A stretch of 64,000 bases of DNA from an uncultured Sphingorhabdus sp. (GTDB lineage: Bacteria; Pseudomonadota; Alphaproteobacteria; Sphingomonadales; Sphingomonadaceae): contig CANLOL010000001.1 in the NCBI GenBank assembly GCA_947492905.1, positions 1,094,578 through 1,158,577 of the forward strand, read 5' to 3'. Both the position numbers and the translations under genes were made by a program. The notes below the pieces were generated by a model. The model made no database searches. It saw nothing but the letters and a program-made list of their open reading frames with translations, and was not told the DNA's origin. This document shows, piece by piece, positions 18,093-29,000 of this stretch (position 1 is the first letter of the stretch; every line of letters starts with the position of its first letter).

Positions 18093-18599
18093 TTAAACGG
18101 ATTCTGATTCAAATGGCAGTCGAATATAATCAAGAAATTGTTCTGTTGGAATTTCATTATCACCATAATATTTTATAAAGAGTGATTTAATATCCTCAAA
18201 CCAGCGAGCCTCTCTCTCGGTTTGTGGTGGTAGTTTATGTTTATCCCCTAGAAATGCAGATTGCGCAAATATTGTAGCATTTACAATGCCTGCCTTTGGG
18301 ATAAAGTCCATGATATGATCACCTGACCAGCCACAGAACCCCATTATAACGCAAAGTTCATAGAGCAATAAGTCCGTCTTACTAGGCGGAACGATATCAA
18401 TTTCATAATTCACTGAATTACACCAAAATTCTATTTCGCCATCACCCATAATTGTCATTGTTTGATCTTTTTCACCAGTTTCTAGGTTGTAGCGAATACC
18501 AACCTGACCTCTTGAAGGAATTTCATACTGACTCTCATCATAACTAACCACAAACCTCAGTGGTTTTTCTGAATTATTTTCAAATATAGCTGTTGGCAT
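18093..18599 (-). CDS. Hypothetical protein, unrecognised
   Basis: An open frame of 168 codons with ATG start at 18599 and no shadowing gene on the other strand. The first third (PTAIFENNSEKPLRFVV, SRGQVGIRYNLETGEKDQ, GDGEIEFWCNS) looks beta-rich; the rest (LLLYELCVIMGFCGW, EREARWFEDIKSLFIKYY) is helical. No signal peptide, membrane segment or catalytic motif stands out, and I cannot assign a family. Base composition is lower in GC than the flanking housekeeping genes. It sits 43 bp beyond tRNA-Leu in opposite orientation, a frequent place for acquired genes, but I found no attachment repeat. Confidence 0.7.
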   Translation of the reverse strand: MPTAIFENNSEKPLRFVVSYDESQYEIPSRGQVGIRYNLETGEKDQTMTIMGDGEIEFWCNSVNYEIDIVPPSKTDLLLYELCVIMGFCGWSGDHIMDFIPKAGIVNATIFAQSAFLGDKHKLPPQTEREARWFEDIKSLFIKYYGDNEIPTEQFLDYIRLPFESESV

Positions 18600-18838
18600 A
18601 TTCTGAAATATACTAGCTTATAAAAGAGTCGCAAGATATTATTATATCTGTGAACCTATAGAGTAGTTCTTAGGCTTAAAATAATTGGGGATATTGCTCT
18701 ACTATGAACCTAGGATGCCAATTATTACATTTTGCGACAATTTTGGGTTTGCATTGACATAAGATTGCGACAATCATTGTCCATAAGGTTCATACGGTCA
18801 ACGATAGATTGATTGCTTAATAGCCAAAGGATGAAGAT

Positions 18839-19432
18839 ATGAAATTTTTGAAACCCACTATAGCCACAATCGCTATTTTGCTCAGCGGAACAGCCTTGCA
18901 TGCGATGCAAAATAAAGCCGATACGAACGGCGATAACATCTTAACCAAAGCAGAAGCAACTACCGCAGCCCAAGCTAGATTTGCGAAAATGGATGTAAAT
19001 AGCGATGGCGTTATAAATTCGGCTGATGCGGATGCAAAAGCCGCTGAGCGATTTGCTAAGATGGATACGAATGGCGATGGCAGCGTTAGCGAGAACGAAT
19101 TTATTGCGGCGCGCGAAGCCCGCAAAGCAGAGCGCCAAGCCAAAAAAGAAGCCAGACAGGCTGAGCGTAAAACTGCGCGTAAAGGCAAAAAAGGCAAAGG
19201 CAAGAAAGCGCGCCGCGGCAATCGCGGGGCACTGGCAATGTTGAAAAGAGCCGATACCAATGGTGATAATGCGGTAACGCAGGCAGAATTTATGGCGCAT
19301 AGCGATGCTCGCTTTGCCAAGGTTGATGCCAATGGTGATGGTCAAATTACCAGAGAAGAACGCAAGGCAGCCCGTCAAGCGCGCAATGAAAAGCGCAAAG
19401 AACGCCGCGCGCAAAGACGTCAAAATGGATAA
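18839..19432 (+). CDS. Exported EF-hand calcium-binding protein
   Basis: A 197-residue protein with a signal peptide (MKFLKPTIATIAILLSGTALHA) and five EF-hand-type loops: DTNGDNILTKAE, DVNSDGVINSAD, DTNGDGSVSENE, DTNGDNAVTQAE and DANGDGQITREE. The loops sit in two groups separated by a very basic Lys/Arg/Ala helix (about residues 88-130), and the C-terminus is again basic. Periplasmic Ca2+ binding is inferred from the canonical D-x-N/D-x-D-G loops. An AGGA ribosome site precedes the ATG. It lies directly upstream of an OmpR-type regulator and its kinase, with a terminator between, so it may be a target or partner of that system. Confidence 0.88.
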   Translation: MKFLKPTIATIAILLSGTALHAMQNKADTNGDNILTKAEATTAAQARFAKMDVNSDGVINSADADAKAAERFAKMDTNGDGSVSENEFIAAREARKAERQAKKEARQAERKTARKGKKGKGKKARRGNRGALAMLKRADTNGDNAVTQAEFMAHSDARFAKVDANGDGQITREERKAARQARNEKRKERRAQRRQNG

Positions 19433-19493
19433 ACCCTATCATTGTTGAAAAGCAATTCTCCCATATTGGCCAATTAAATAATATGGTCAAATA

Positions 19494-19537
19494 GGCTGAA
19501 GTGTGCCAATTTAACCCTTGGCGCCTTCAGCTTTTTT
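19494..19537 (+). terminator. Terminator between the EF-hand gene and the two-component genes
   Basis: GCTGAAG pairs with CTTCAGC, extended by GCCAA/TTGGC with small mismatches, followed by TTTTTT. The T run ends 14 bases before the regulator ATG, so the regulator needs read-through or a promoter close by. Confidence 0.72.
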
Positions 19538-19550
19538 ATCGAGATATTAT

Positions 19551-20264
19551 ATGGCACGCCCCCACATTTTATTAGTTGATGATGAACCCTCTATAAGAGA
19601 GCCGCTGGCTCAATATCTTGAGAAACAGGGTTTTCGGATTACCTCTTGCGAGAATGCCGCTTTGGCGCGTAGCGCATTGCTATCCTATCAGATAGAATTG
19701 GTGATTTTGGATATAATGATGCCTGGCGAAGATGGGCTAAGTCTATGCCGCAGCATAGCCTCTAACGATGGCCCGCCGGTCATATTATTATCAGCAAAAG
19801 ACGAAGAAATGGACCGTATCATTGGCTTGGAAATTGGGGCTGATGATTATATCGCCAAACCATTTTCTCCGCGTGAATTGGTAGCGCGCATCAAAACCGT
19901 TTTACGCCGCGTTGGTGGTAATAAGATTAATGTTGATACAGAGCAAAAAGCCTATAGTTTTGATGGTTGGACGCTAAAAATCAGGGAGCAAAAATTGTTC
20001 AATCCTGAAGGTGTTTTAATAACGCTATCAACAGGAGAATACAATCTGCTTAAGATTTTTTTGGAACGCGCAGGCCAAGTTTTAGAGCGCGATCAATTGC
20101 TGGATTTAACCCAAGGTCGCGAGGCAGGGCCTTTTGATCGGGCTATAGATAATGCGATTAGCCGTCTGCGCCGCAAGATTGAAAAAGACCCTAAAAAGCC
20201 AGAGATTATCAAAACAATCTGGGGCGGCGGATATACATTTGCTGCTAAAGTGGACGCACTATGA
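19551..20264 (+). CDS. OmpR/PhoB-family response regulator
   Basis: 237-residue two-component regulator. Receiver domain: HILLVDDEPS with the acidic pair, phosphoacceptor Asp54 in VILDIMMPGEDG, LSAKDEEMD and the conserved Lys in DYIAKPFSPRELVARI. Winged-helix output domain: TLSTGEYNLLKIFLERAG, LSRDQLL-like ERDQLLDL, AIDNAISRLRRKIE and IKTIWGGGYTF. Acts in the cytoplasm as a transcription factor. A longer frame from a TTG at 19518 would start inside the terminator hairpin, so the ATG at 19551 (GAGA upstream) is chosen. Its stop overlaps the kinase start (ATGA). Confidence 0.94.
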   Translation: MARPHILLVDDEPSIREPLAQYLEKQGFRITSCENAALARSALLSYQIELVILDIMMPGEDGLSLCRSIASNDGPPVILLSAKDEEMDRIIGLEIGADDYIAKPFSPRELVARIKTVLRRVGGNKINVDTEQKAYSFDGWTLKIREQKLFNPEGVLITLSTGEYNLLKIFLERAGQVLERDQLLDLTQGREAGPFDRAIDNAISRLRRKIEKDPKKPEIIKTIWGGGYTFAAKVDAL

Positions 20265-21685
20265 TGCGCTTTTTGAAAATCTTTTGGCCCAAAAGCTTAT
20301 ATAGTCAGATATTGATGGCAGCCGCGATCGCGCTGTTAATTGCGCAAATCATCAATGCTATATTTTTATTGGGGAGTTTGCGCGAAAGAGGGGTGAATGA
20401 GGCTGGTAATATTTTGATGAATAGCGCGGCTATCCGTTTGCAGGCGGATGGTTTTGAAGAGGCTGAAAGACCAGAAAATCGCGAAGACCGCCGCGCGCTT
20501 CGGCGTCAACGCCGTGAACAACGCCGCAACCTTAATGCTATAGGTGCGCGTAATTTGGATTATTACCAGACGAAAGAGCCGCTGATATTAAGCGGATTTG
20601 CCCAAGATGATGCGCTATCGGAGCGTGCTTCCTCTATCATGTCAACGCAAGTCATCATCGGTAAAGGGCCGATTGCAATGCTGCCGCAAACCTTGAAAGG
20701 CCGCGCATTTAAACGACAAAATCAGAGATATTTGCGCAGTCCTAATGCGAATTTACCGCAAGAAGCGATGATTATATCTTTTCAAAATAAGGGACAATGG
20801 ATTTATGCAGCGCGTCCCATTCGCCCGCTGAGCAATCGTGCAATATGGGCGCTTATTGCACAGACATTATTATTATATGTCATTTTGCTGAGCGTTTTGG
20901 CCATTATTGCACGGCAAATATCGCGGCCCTTGGATCGTTTGAAAGAGGCAATGGAGCAATTCGGCCCCAATAATTTAGGGCAAGAGATAGATTCTAAAGG
21001 GCCACATGATGTGCGCGAATTAATCGATAATTATAACGATATGCGCGCTCGTATTTCTGCATTATTATCGGAAAAAGACGTCATGCTTGGCGCGATTGGC
21101 CATGATCTGAAAACGCCTCTGGCATCGCTGCGCGTCAGAGTTGAATCGATTGAAAATGATGAAGAACGCGCAAAGATGATCCATAGTATTGATGATATGA
21201 ATGTCATGCTGAATGATATCTTGATGCTCGCGCGCCTCGGCAAAAGCAATGAGGAGATGCAGAAAACCGATATTGCTTCGCTTATCGAAACTGTGATTGA
21301 TGACTTTTCAGAACAAGATGAGAATATTCAATTCACTCCATCTGCGCCTATCACAGCATCGGTGAAGCCCGTTTTGTTACGCAGAGCGCTGCGTAATATC
21401 ATCAGCAATGCACTGCGCTATGGCGGTAATGCTGATATTGAAACGGCTGCTAATGATGATGGTTATTCGATTATCATTAGCGATAATGGTCCTGGGATTG
21501 ACCCGCAAAAATTAGAGAGTGTGTTTGAACCATTTGAGAGATTAGAGCGATCGCGCAATAAGATAAGCGGCGGTAGCGGTCTGGGTCTCACAATTTCGCG
21601 GGCTATAATCCGTGCGCATGGCGGAGAAATTATCTTGCAGAGCGATAATGGGTTAAGGGTCATTATCACTCTGCCTTTGCGCTAA
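20261..21685 (+). CDS. Sensor histidine kinase
   Basis: 474-residue membrane kinase of the EnvZ/CpxA type, partner of the overlapping regulator gene. TM1 about residues 18-40, periplasmic sensor about 41-195, TM2 about 197-218, HAMP (ARQISRPLDRLKEAME) after it, then the H-box GAIGHDLKTPLASL with His281, N-box NIISNALRYGG, G1 SDNGPGIDP, F-box FEPFERL and G2 GGSGLGLTISR. The sensor has an unusual run of arginines and glutamates (about residues 68-92), which could bind polyanions or metal-linked ligands (inference). Neighbouring EF-hand protein suggests a divalent-cation or envelope signal. Confidence 0.94.
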   Translation: MMRFLKIFWPKSLYSQILMAAAIALLIAQIINAIFLLGSLRERGVNEAGNILMNSAAIRLQADGFEEAERPENREDRRALRRQRREQRRNLNAIGARNLDYYQTKEPLILSGFAQDDALSERASSIMSTQVIIGKGPIAMLPQTLKGRAFKRQNQRYLRSPNANLPQEAMIISFQNKGQWIYAARPIRPLSNRAIWALIAQTLLLYVILLSVLAIIARQISRPLDRLKEAMEQFGPNNLGQEIDSKGPHDVRELIDNYNDMRARISALLSEKDVMLGAIGHDLKTPLASLRVRVESIENDEERAKMIHSIDDMNVMLNDILMLARLGKSNEEMQKTDIASLIETVIDDFSEQDENIQFTPSAPITASVKPVLLRRALRNIISNALRYGGNADIETAANDDGYSIIISDNGPGIDPQKLESVFEPFERLERSRNKISGGSGLGLTISRAIIRAHGGEIILQSDNGLRVIITLPLR

Positions 21686-21695
21686 TGGGGTATAT

Positions 21696-22478
21696 TTAAT
21701 TCTCCCAGACAGTCATATTCAATTGACCAGAACTATAGCCAATGCCTTCTGGTCCCATGACTTGATAGCCCATATTATTGCTCAATGTTAAATCACTTTT
21801 ATTCCATGCATCAACATGTTTAGAAAAGGATATTATATTATTGTCTCCAATCGGTGCCTTGGTGCGGCGGATGGACCAATATTGTTTGAAATCTGCATTG
21901 CCCGGCCCGCAAGCATTGGGTTGTTGAATTTGTGTGGTTTCATAAATATCATAGACAGAGCCATCGATTTCTTCTGTAGTTTGCAATTTAATAGCAGGAG
22001 CTTGTTTGCTATTATCATAGGGCCTAAATTCATCACCATGCCAATTTTCGACAATATAATATTCGACCATATTTGAACCTGCTTCGGTGCAATCCCATCC
22101 ATAGACGGAGATATAAATACTGCCGAATTTACCATCGTCATGATTTTCATATAGATTGCTAAAATCGCCAACATTATAGCCAATATCACGCGTTTTGCTG
22201 CCGACTTCCCAGCCCATACCGCCAACCACATCTGCACCATCGCGGCTGCCATTCCATTTATAAGAGAAATGCTTTGATTCAGAATCAAATATTGTCATGC
22301 ACGTATCATCAGACATTGAAACAGAATAAAATGTAAAGAATTTACCATCATGCGTTCCAGCGGCGCCATCACAGATTTTTTTCTCGCTCTGCGTGTCCGA
22401 TGCGCTAACGCTGCACCCTGTTATTGCTGCACAGCATAATAAAATAGCGCTTGAGGATAATGTGAATATTTTGCTCAT
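21696..22478 (-). CDS. Lipoprotein of unknown function
   Basis: 260-residue predicted lipoprotein: MSKIFTLSSSAILLCCAAITGC with a lipobox ending at the Cys, followed by SVSASDTQSEKK. The mature domain contains KICDGAAGTHDGKFFTF, a Gly-rich strand region (GGMGWEVGSKTRDIGYNVG), EYYIVENWHGDEFRPY and QIQQPNACGPGNADFKQYWSIR. The stretch WCQxxGxxYxxYxVE-like order of EYYIVE followed by QYWSIRRTK and ISFSKHVDAWNKSDL strongly resembles the glycoside hydrolase family 11 xylanase fold (EYYIVENWG, YWSVR), so a secreted xylanase-like or carbohydrate-binding role is likely, but catalytic residues were not confirmed. Start at 22478 has AGAGAA upstream; the longer frame to 22583 is unlikely. Convergent with the kinase gene. 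Confidence 0.72.
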   Translation of the reverse strand: MSKIFTLSSSAILLCCAAITGCSVSASDTQSEKKICDGAAGTHDGKFFTFYSVSMSDDTCMTIFDSESKHFSYKWNGSRDGADVVGGMGWEVGSKTRDIGYNVGDFSNLYENHDDGKFGSIYISVYGWDCTEAGSNMVEYYIVENWHGDEFRPYDNSKQAPAIKLQTTEEIDGSVYDIYETTQIQQPNACGPGNADFKQYWSIRRTKAPIGDNNIISFSKHVDAWNKSDLTLSNNMGYQVMGPEGIGYSSGQLNMTVWEN

Positions 22479-23049
22479 GAAATTCTCTTCTTTATAGGTT
22501 TGATAATTAATGTGAGCGTTAACATAATGCATTTCTATGTCAATATTGTTGATCGTTATTTTCTGATATTCATTAAAAATCAAATCTTCTTAAGATGCCA
22601 TATCGTGCTTAGTTCTGACGAATATGGGCTATTGCGTAATATTTGCTATGGGCGTTGTAATGGCCCAAACTGGCGACCTGTAAACAATTATCTGTGAGAG
22701 CCCATAAAGCGCTTTATGAAGCAAATCAAAGGTTAGAGACAGGGTTATTTTCTGCTGGTTTTATCCAAAGATATTGAAACATAATTGTCGGTGCGGTGAT
22801 TCGAGTTTTTATTTTTTAAAATTAAAAATTCATAAATATCTTCAATAATTCTCTTGCTCAATTCGATAAATTTTGGATTTATGATAGCATTAACAAATGA
22901 GATAAACCCTATGTTTGAGGACTTTACCTACAGATGGATAATAATTTGCCATTACAATTATATATACTTGTAAATTGAACTTGCAATTGATTAAAAAATT
23001 GTAAATATTAAATCTATCAAAATAAAAATTACAATTTAAGGGGTTTGTA
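22479..23049. other. AT-rich intergenic region upstream of the giant autotransporter
   Basis: 571 bp without a convincing gene. One 65-codon frame (22500-22697) has no ribosome site and an unlikely composition. The region should hold the lipoprotein promoter (left) and the autotransporter promoter (right); no clear consensus boxes are seen. The notable element is the inverted repeat at 22996-23037. Confidence 0.6.
22996..23037 (+). promoter_or_regulatory. Leader inverted repeat before the autotransporter gene
   Basis: AAATTGTAA (22996-23004) and TTACAATTT (23029-23037) form a perfect 9-bp inverted repeat with a 24-base loop. It ends right next to the ribosome site AAGGGG that serves the ATG at 23050. 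It could be an operator or an mRNA hairpin that tunes translation; both are inference. Confidence 0.4.
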
Positions 23050-26000
23050 ATGGGGGTAATTAGTGGGGGTGCGCCTTTGGGTGCAATTAGTCGTACGCGT
23101 TCGGAAACTAAGTCAAAGGTATCGCAAGCCAATCTCTCCTTAGCTTTACTCAGTACGGTGTCGGCAACTGTTTTGTCGGTATCTATTGCAAGCGACGCTA
23201 GAGCGCAAAGCATTCCGGCTGAATGTACAGTAGATCCAAGTCCCCTAGCATCTGGCAGCACTATTACTTGTGTTTCTCCTACCCCGATTAATGACGGTAT
23301 TAATACTAATGTCGATGATTTAACCATTATCGTGGGCGATGACGCGACCCCAACCACCTTAAATAATCCCGCTGGCACTGGCATAGAGGTAAGAGTCAAT
23401 GGCGGCGGCGTAACAGTTGATAGCAGCAATGGAACGGTCATTGGTTCATCGGGTGGTTTATTTTTATTCGACAACGGTGCGGGGGCAGTTAATGTTACCA
23501 CGGCTGATGTTATAGCTAACAGAGGGTCTGCTATATTTGCTCAATCTACCAACGGTGGTATCGCAGTGGATACCAGTGCTGGCATGATAACGGCTACGAG
23601 TACTGGTATTAATGCTTTCGATTTTGGCGTTGGAGCTGTAAATGTTGAAAGCGCTGGTGTTCTTGGAGGCGGACTAGGTATCAGGACATTTGCAAATGGA
23701 GGCGATACCAGCATCACGCTTACTTCTGGCACTCTTGTCAGAGGTTCTAGTGGGGAAGGCATCTTTGCTAATTCCTCTAGTTCAGGCGCAGATATTACTC
23801 TTCAAGGCATGAATGCGGATCTTTTTGGTGGCGCGGAGGGGCTTGAAATTGCTACTTTTGGCGCGGATATCCTTGTGCAGAATTTGAATAGCGTTATCGG
23901 CAATCTCAGCGATGGCATTAATACGCGCGCTAACGGCGGTGACATTACGATCACGGGTGCCAATGGAATCAGAGGCAGGGGTGGCCATGGTATAATAGCT
24001 GATACTGATGGCGGTAATATCTCTATTCAGGGGGTAGGCCTAGTTGGAGGTATCATAGGCGCAGGTCCGTCTGGTGATGGTATTTATGCTAATTCTAGCG
24101 GCGGTGATATCAATATCGGTGGTGTTGAGGCGATTGGCAATGTCACTGGAATGCGTAATGGTATATTCGCACTTTCCGACGGTGATATTACCATCGATAG
24201 CAGTGCTGGAACGGTTACGGGCGTAAGCGGCGGTATTGATGCACGTGTATCTGGTAATGGCGAGCTTAGCGTTACCACGGCCAATGTGAATGCTACAAGC
24301 TTTGATGGCGTTGCAGCGATTAGCTATTCTACTAGCAATACTGGTGGTGTATCTGTTGACACTAGTGCTGGAACTGTTTCGGGCGGCGGGCGTTTTGGTA
24401 TTTTTACACGCAATAATGGTAGCGGCGATACAGTCATCACGGCAGCGGATGTTAGCAGTAATGGTAATGATGCTATTTATGCGAATGCAGGCTTTTCTGC
24501 ATCTGGTGATATCATAATTGATAGCAGTGCTGGCAGCGTTATGGGAATTAGTAACGGTATTGACGTCGATCAAAATGGTAGCGGCGCTGTTTCTATCGTC
24601 GCGGCTGATGTGACGTCTGATAATAATATTGCTATAGATGTGCAGTCCAATGGCGGAGGTATATCCGTGGATAGCAGCGCGGGTACAGTTTCGGCTAGCT
24701 TTGACGGTATCAGGGCGATTGATACTGGAACTGGTGCGGTAAATATTACCACTGCGGATATTACGACTAGCGGTTTTACAGCCATAAATGCTCAGAGCAG
24801 AGGCGGCGGTGTGGCAATTGATACCAGTGCGGGTGCGATATTGGGCGAAATATTTGCGATTGATAATGTTACGGGTGCGGTAAATGTTACAAGCGGTGAT
24901 GTTACGAGCAGAAGTAGAGGTATTAACGCTAGTAACAATGGTGGCGATATAACAATAGACAGCAGCGCTGGCACAGTTTCGGGTCTCTATGGCGGTATCA
25001 GTGCGTTAACTAGCGCTATGGGTGCGATCAGCGTTACCACTGCTGATGTTTCTGGAGGTTATTTAGTGGGTATATCTGTTGCATCTAATGGCGGCGATAT
25101 TGATATCACATCTACAGGTACTATTTCAGCGTTCTCGGGTGCTATAAATTCAATAAATTATAGTAGGAGTAATGGTGCTCATGTTATCGATGTTGCAGAT
25201 GTGACTGCAACCAATGGAACGGCTATTACAGTCACTAACGGTAATGGCGAGCATAGTGTTACCGCTACAGGCGATATAAGCGGCACTAATGGTATATTAA
25301 CACGATCAATCCGTGGTAGCATTGATGTCAATGTTAACAATGTGACGGGCACTAATGGCAGAGCTATAAGCGTTGGTAGTTTGAATGATGATATAGAGGT
25401 GGACATTGTCGTGAATGGCGATGTGCGTGGTACAACTGATGGCATTTATGCTGCCTCATCGCTTTCTGATTTGATGATAGATACTTCATTGGGTACAGTA
25501 TATGGCGAAAGCAATGGTATCGTAGCGCTAAATAATTATAGTGGTTCTATTAATATCATAACTGCCGATGTCGAAGCCAGTAATTGTGCTGCATATAGCA
25601 GATATACCGGCAATGCTATTCGTGCTGTGAATAATGGTGATAACCTTACCATTGATACAACAGCCGGAACTATAACAGCCGATTCAATAGGTATTAATGC
25701 TACCAATAATGAAAGTGGTGATCTTTCCATTACGACAGCCGATGTCGAAGTGAATAACGGTCAAGTGGCCGATGGTGGCGGTTATTATGGAGGTTATAGA
25801 GGGCGTGGTTATTACACTGGTGGTGATGCTATACGCGCAGTGAATAATGGTGATAACCTTACCATTGACACAACCGCTGGAACTATAACAGCCGATTCAA
25901 TAGGCATTAATGCTACCAATAATGGAAGTGGTGATCTTTCGATAAGCGTCAATGATGTTACAGGCAGTACATCTGGAATTATCTCTAGATCGAGCAGCGG

Positions 26001-29000
26001 CAATACCATTATCACATTGGACTCCGATGCACTCGTTACTGGTCAAGATGGCGAAGGTATTAATGCATCTTCAGTTGGTGTTATGGCCAATATTACGGTT
26101 CAAGGCATGTCTGGCGCTATTGTTGGCGGCACTGATGGCCTAGATATCGACACAATGGGCGCAGATATCCTGGTACAGAATCTCGATAGTGTCACCGGAA
26201 ACAATGGCAATGGTATTGATGCTGTTTCTAATGGTGGTGATATTACCATTACGGACGTTGGTACTATATTGGGTAACGGCAGTGCCTTATCAAACAACAA
26301 TGATAGCGGCTTTATTATTCAGGGCAACAGCGTTTCAGTTGGAACTAATAATAACGGTGTAATTTTAACGTCTTCATTGAATGGCTTTGTATTGAGTGTC
26401 GAAGGCAATGGTATCCATGCTAACAGCAATGATGGTGATGTTTCTATTCAGGGCAGCGGCCTTGTAGGCGGCATTACTGGTACAAATGGCGATGGCATTT
26501 TCGTGTCTTCAGGTGCAGGCGCAGTTAATATTGGCGGTATTTCTGCTATTGGTAATGTAACAGGTTCGGACGACGGTATTGATATCATTAATGGCTTTGC
26601 TGCTGTGGGTGATATTATTGTTAATTCAAGCGCAGGCGTGGTTAGCGGTGGTTCTAATGGTATCGATATTTCAAATAATGGCACTGGTGCAATATCTGTC
26701 ACAACAGCCACAGTTACTGGCGGAGATAATGTTGGTATAAATATTGATAATAGAGGTTCAGATATTGTCATAGACAGTACAGCTGGAACAGCATCAGCTT
26801 TATATTCTGGTATTGTTGTTGATAATAATGGCACTGGATCGGTGACTATTAATACGGCTGATACTATGGGCACTTATGGTGCTGGCGTCTATGTCGCTAA
26901 TGCTTATTATGGCACTGATGTCACTATCGATACTACTGCTGGATCAGCCAATGGCGGATTAGCTGGCATCGGTGTACGCAGCTATGGCAGCGGCGCAATC
27001 ACAATTACATCCGCAGACGCAAGCGCTAATAATATGAGCGCTGGCAGAGGTAGCTATGTCAGCGGTATTGGTGTTTTGAACGCTTTTGGCACAGATATTA
27101 ATATTGATAGCAGTGCCGGTAGCGTAAGCAGCGGCTCTGGATATGGCATATTGGCTATAAACACTGGCACGGGTGATACCAACATTACCGCATCTGATGT
27201 TACAGGCGGGCTCGATGGTATAAGAACCATAAATAGTAGTATTGGTGATATTAATATAACTATTAATGAAATGGCTGAGATCAGAGGCGGTGATATTGGA
27301 ATTAACGCCTTTGCATCAGGCGATGCAGCCGATATTAATATAGATGGCTTATCTGGCTCAACCGTTACAGGCGGCTTAAATGCTATTGATACAAGAAGCG
27401 ATAGCGCAGCTATTAACATTACCAATATAGATACTATTAATAGTAGCGGCGGCTCTGGTATTTTGGCAATTTCCAATTCAGGTGATATTTCTATCCAAGG
27501 TAACGGGCTTATAGGTGGAATCACTGGCGATGGAACGGGCAGTTTCAATATTGGCCGCCAACAATTTAGCAATGGTTTTGGAATATTGGCTACTACTAGT
27601 GGTGACATCAATATTGGCGGAATTGCTAGCAATGGCGATATAGCAGGCAATTATGGAAACGGTATTGGTGCTTATTCAGGATCTGGTAGTATAATAATTG
27701 ACACACAAGAGGGTTCTGTAAGCGGCAATAGTGCGATTTTTGCTCAAGCGCTGAACGGTGCTATATCTGTCACTACAGCTGATGTAACGGGCAATGATGG
27801 TAGCGGTATTATTGCACAAGCCGGTGGGAATGTGACGGTAGACAGTAGCGCGGGAAGCGTTGACGCTGTATTCACTGGTATTTCAGCAAACAGCATTAAT
27901 TTTGGTGATGTGACGGTGAGAGTAGCCGATGTTACGACTGATCGTTTCAATGCTATCAATGTATCCGCCAATGATGGAGCAATTGATATTACATCATTGG
28001 GTACAATTAGTGCTGGAAATAATGGTATTGTTGCTACTGCTAGAAATGGCGATGTCACAATCGACAGCAGCGGCAGCATATCAGCGACCGATGGCAATGG
28101 TATAGCAGTCAATGCTGATAATGGCGGTATTGATATTGTCGCGGCAGATGTATCGGGTGGGCTCAATGCTATTTTGGCAACGATGGGTTCACAATCGCTT
28201 GCTGACTTGATGATTGATACGCGCTTAGGCAGTGTATCTGGCGGTGTAAATGGTATCGTAGCAGTTAATGATGGAGCCGGTTCTATCACTATCACAGCAG
28301 CTGATGTAGAAGTTAATTGCTCTGCTGTTGACTATGGTCCTTCAGGCAATGCTATTTATGCAGTTGCTGGGCAAGGAGGTATCACAATTGATACTTTAGC
28401 GGGCAATGTAGCCGGCGATACTAATGGCATTGTTGCGATTAGCTCTGGTGCTGGCGCAATCAACATTACCAGCAGCGATGTTACAAGCAGCAATGGTACG
28501 GCTATATCAGCCTCTACCAATGGCGGGGGCATCACAGTTGATACCAGCGCAGGTACTGTAACGGGCGACCTGAATGGTATTGTCGTAATAGAGAATGGCA
28601 CTGGTGATAATAGTATAACCATGGGTGAAGCAACAGAAACCAGCAACTCTGCTATTTCTAATTCTACTAATGATGGCGGTATAGCAGTTGATAATAGCAA
28701 CGGCTCTGCAATAGACGGTTTGATTAATATTGCAGCATCTGAGAATAGTACTGGCGATAATAGTATAACCATGGCTGATATCACAGGAACCACCAAAACT
28801 GCTATTTATGCTTCTACCGCAGAGAGCTATGTCACAAGTGTTACTTCGGACGGCAATCTAATTAATGATGATAATTCTGATGTTAGTACTGGCGCAATCA
28901 ATGTTACCAGCGCTGATGTTACGAGCACCAACGGCACGGGTATATCTGCTTCTGCCAATGGCGGCGGTATAACCATAGATACAAGCGCAGGCACAGTAAC

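Noticed and set aside
22500-22697. 65-codon frame upstream of the autotransporter
   Set aside because: No ribosome site, AT-rich region, hydrophobic low-complexity start and no recognisable domain.
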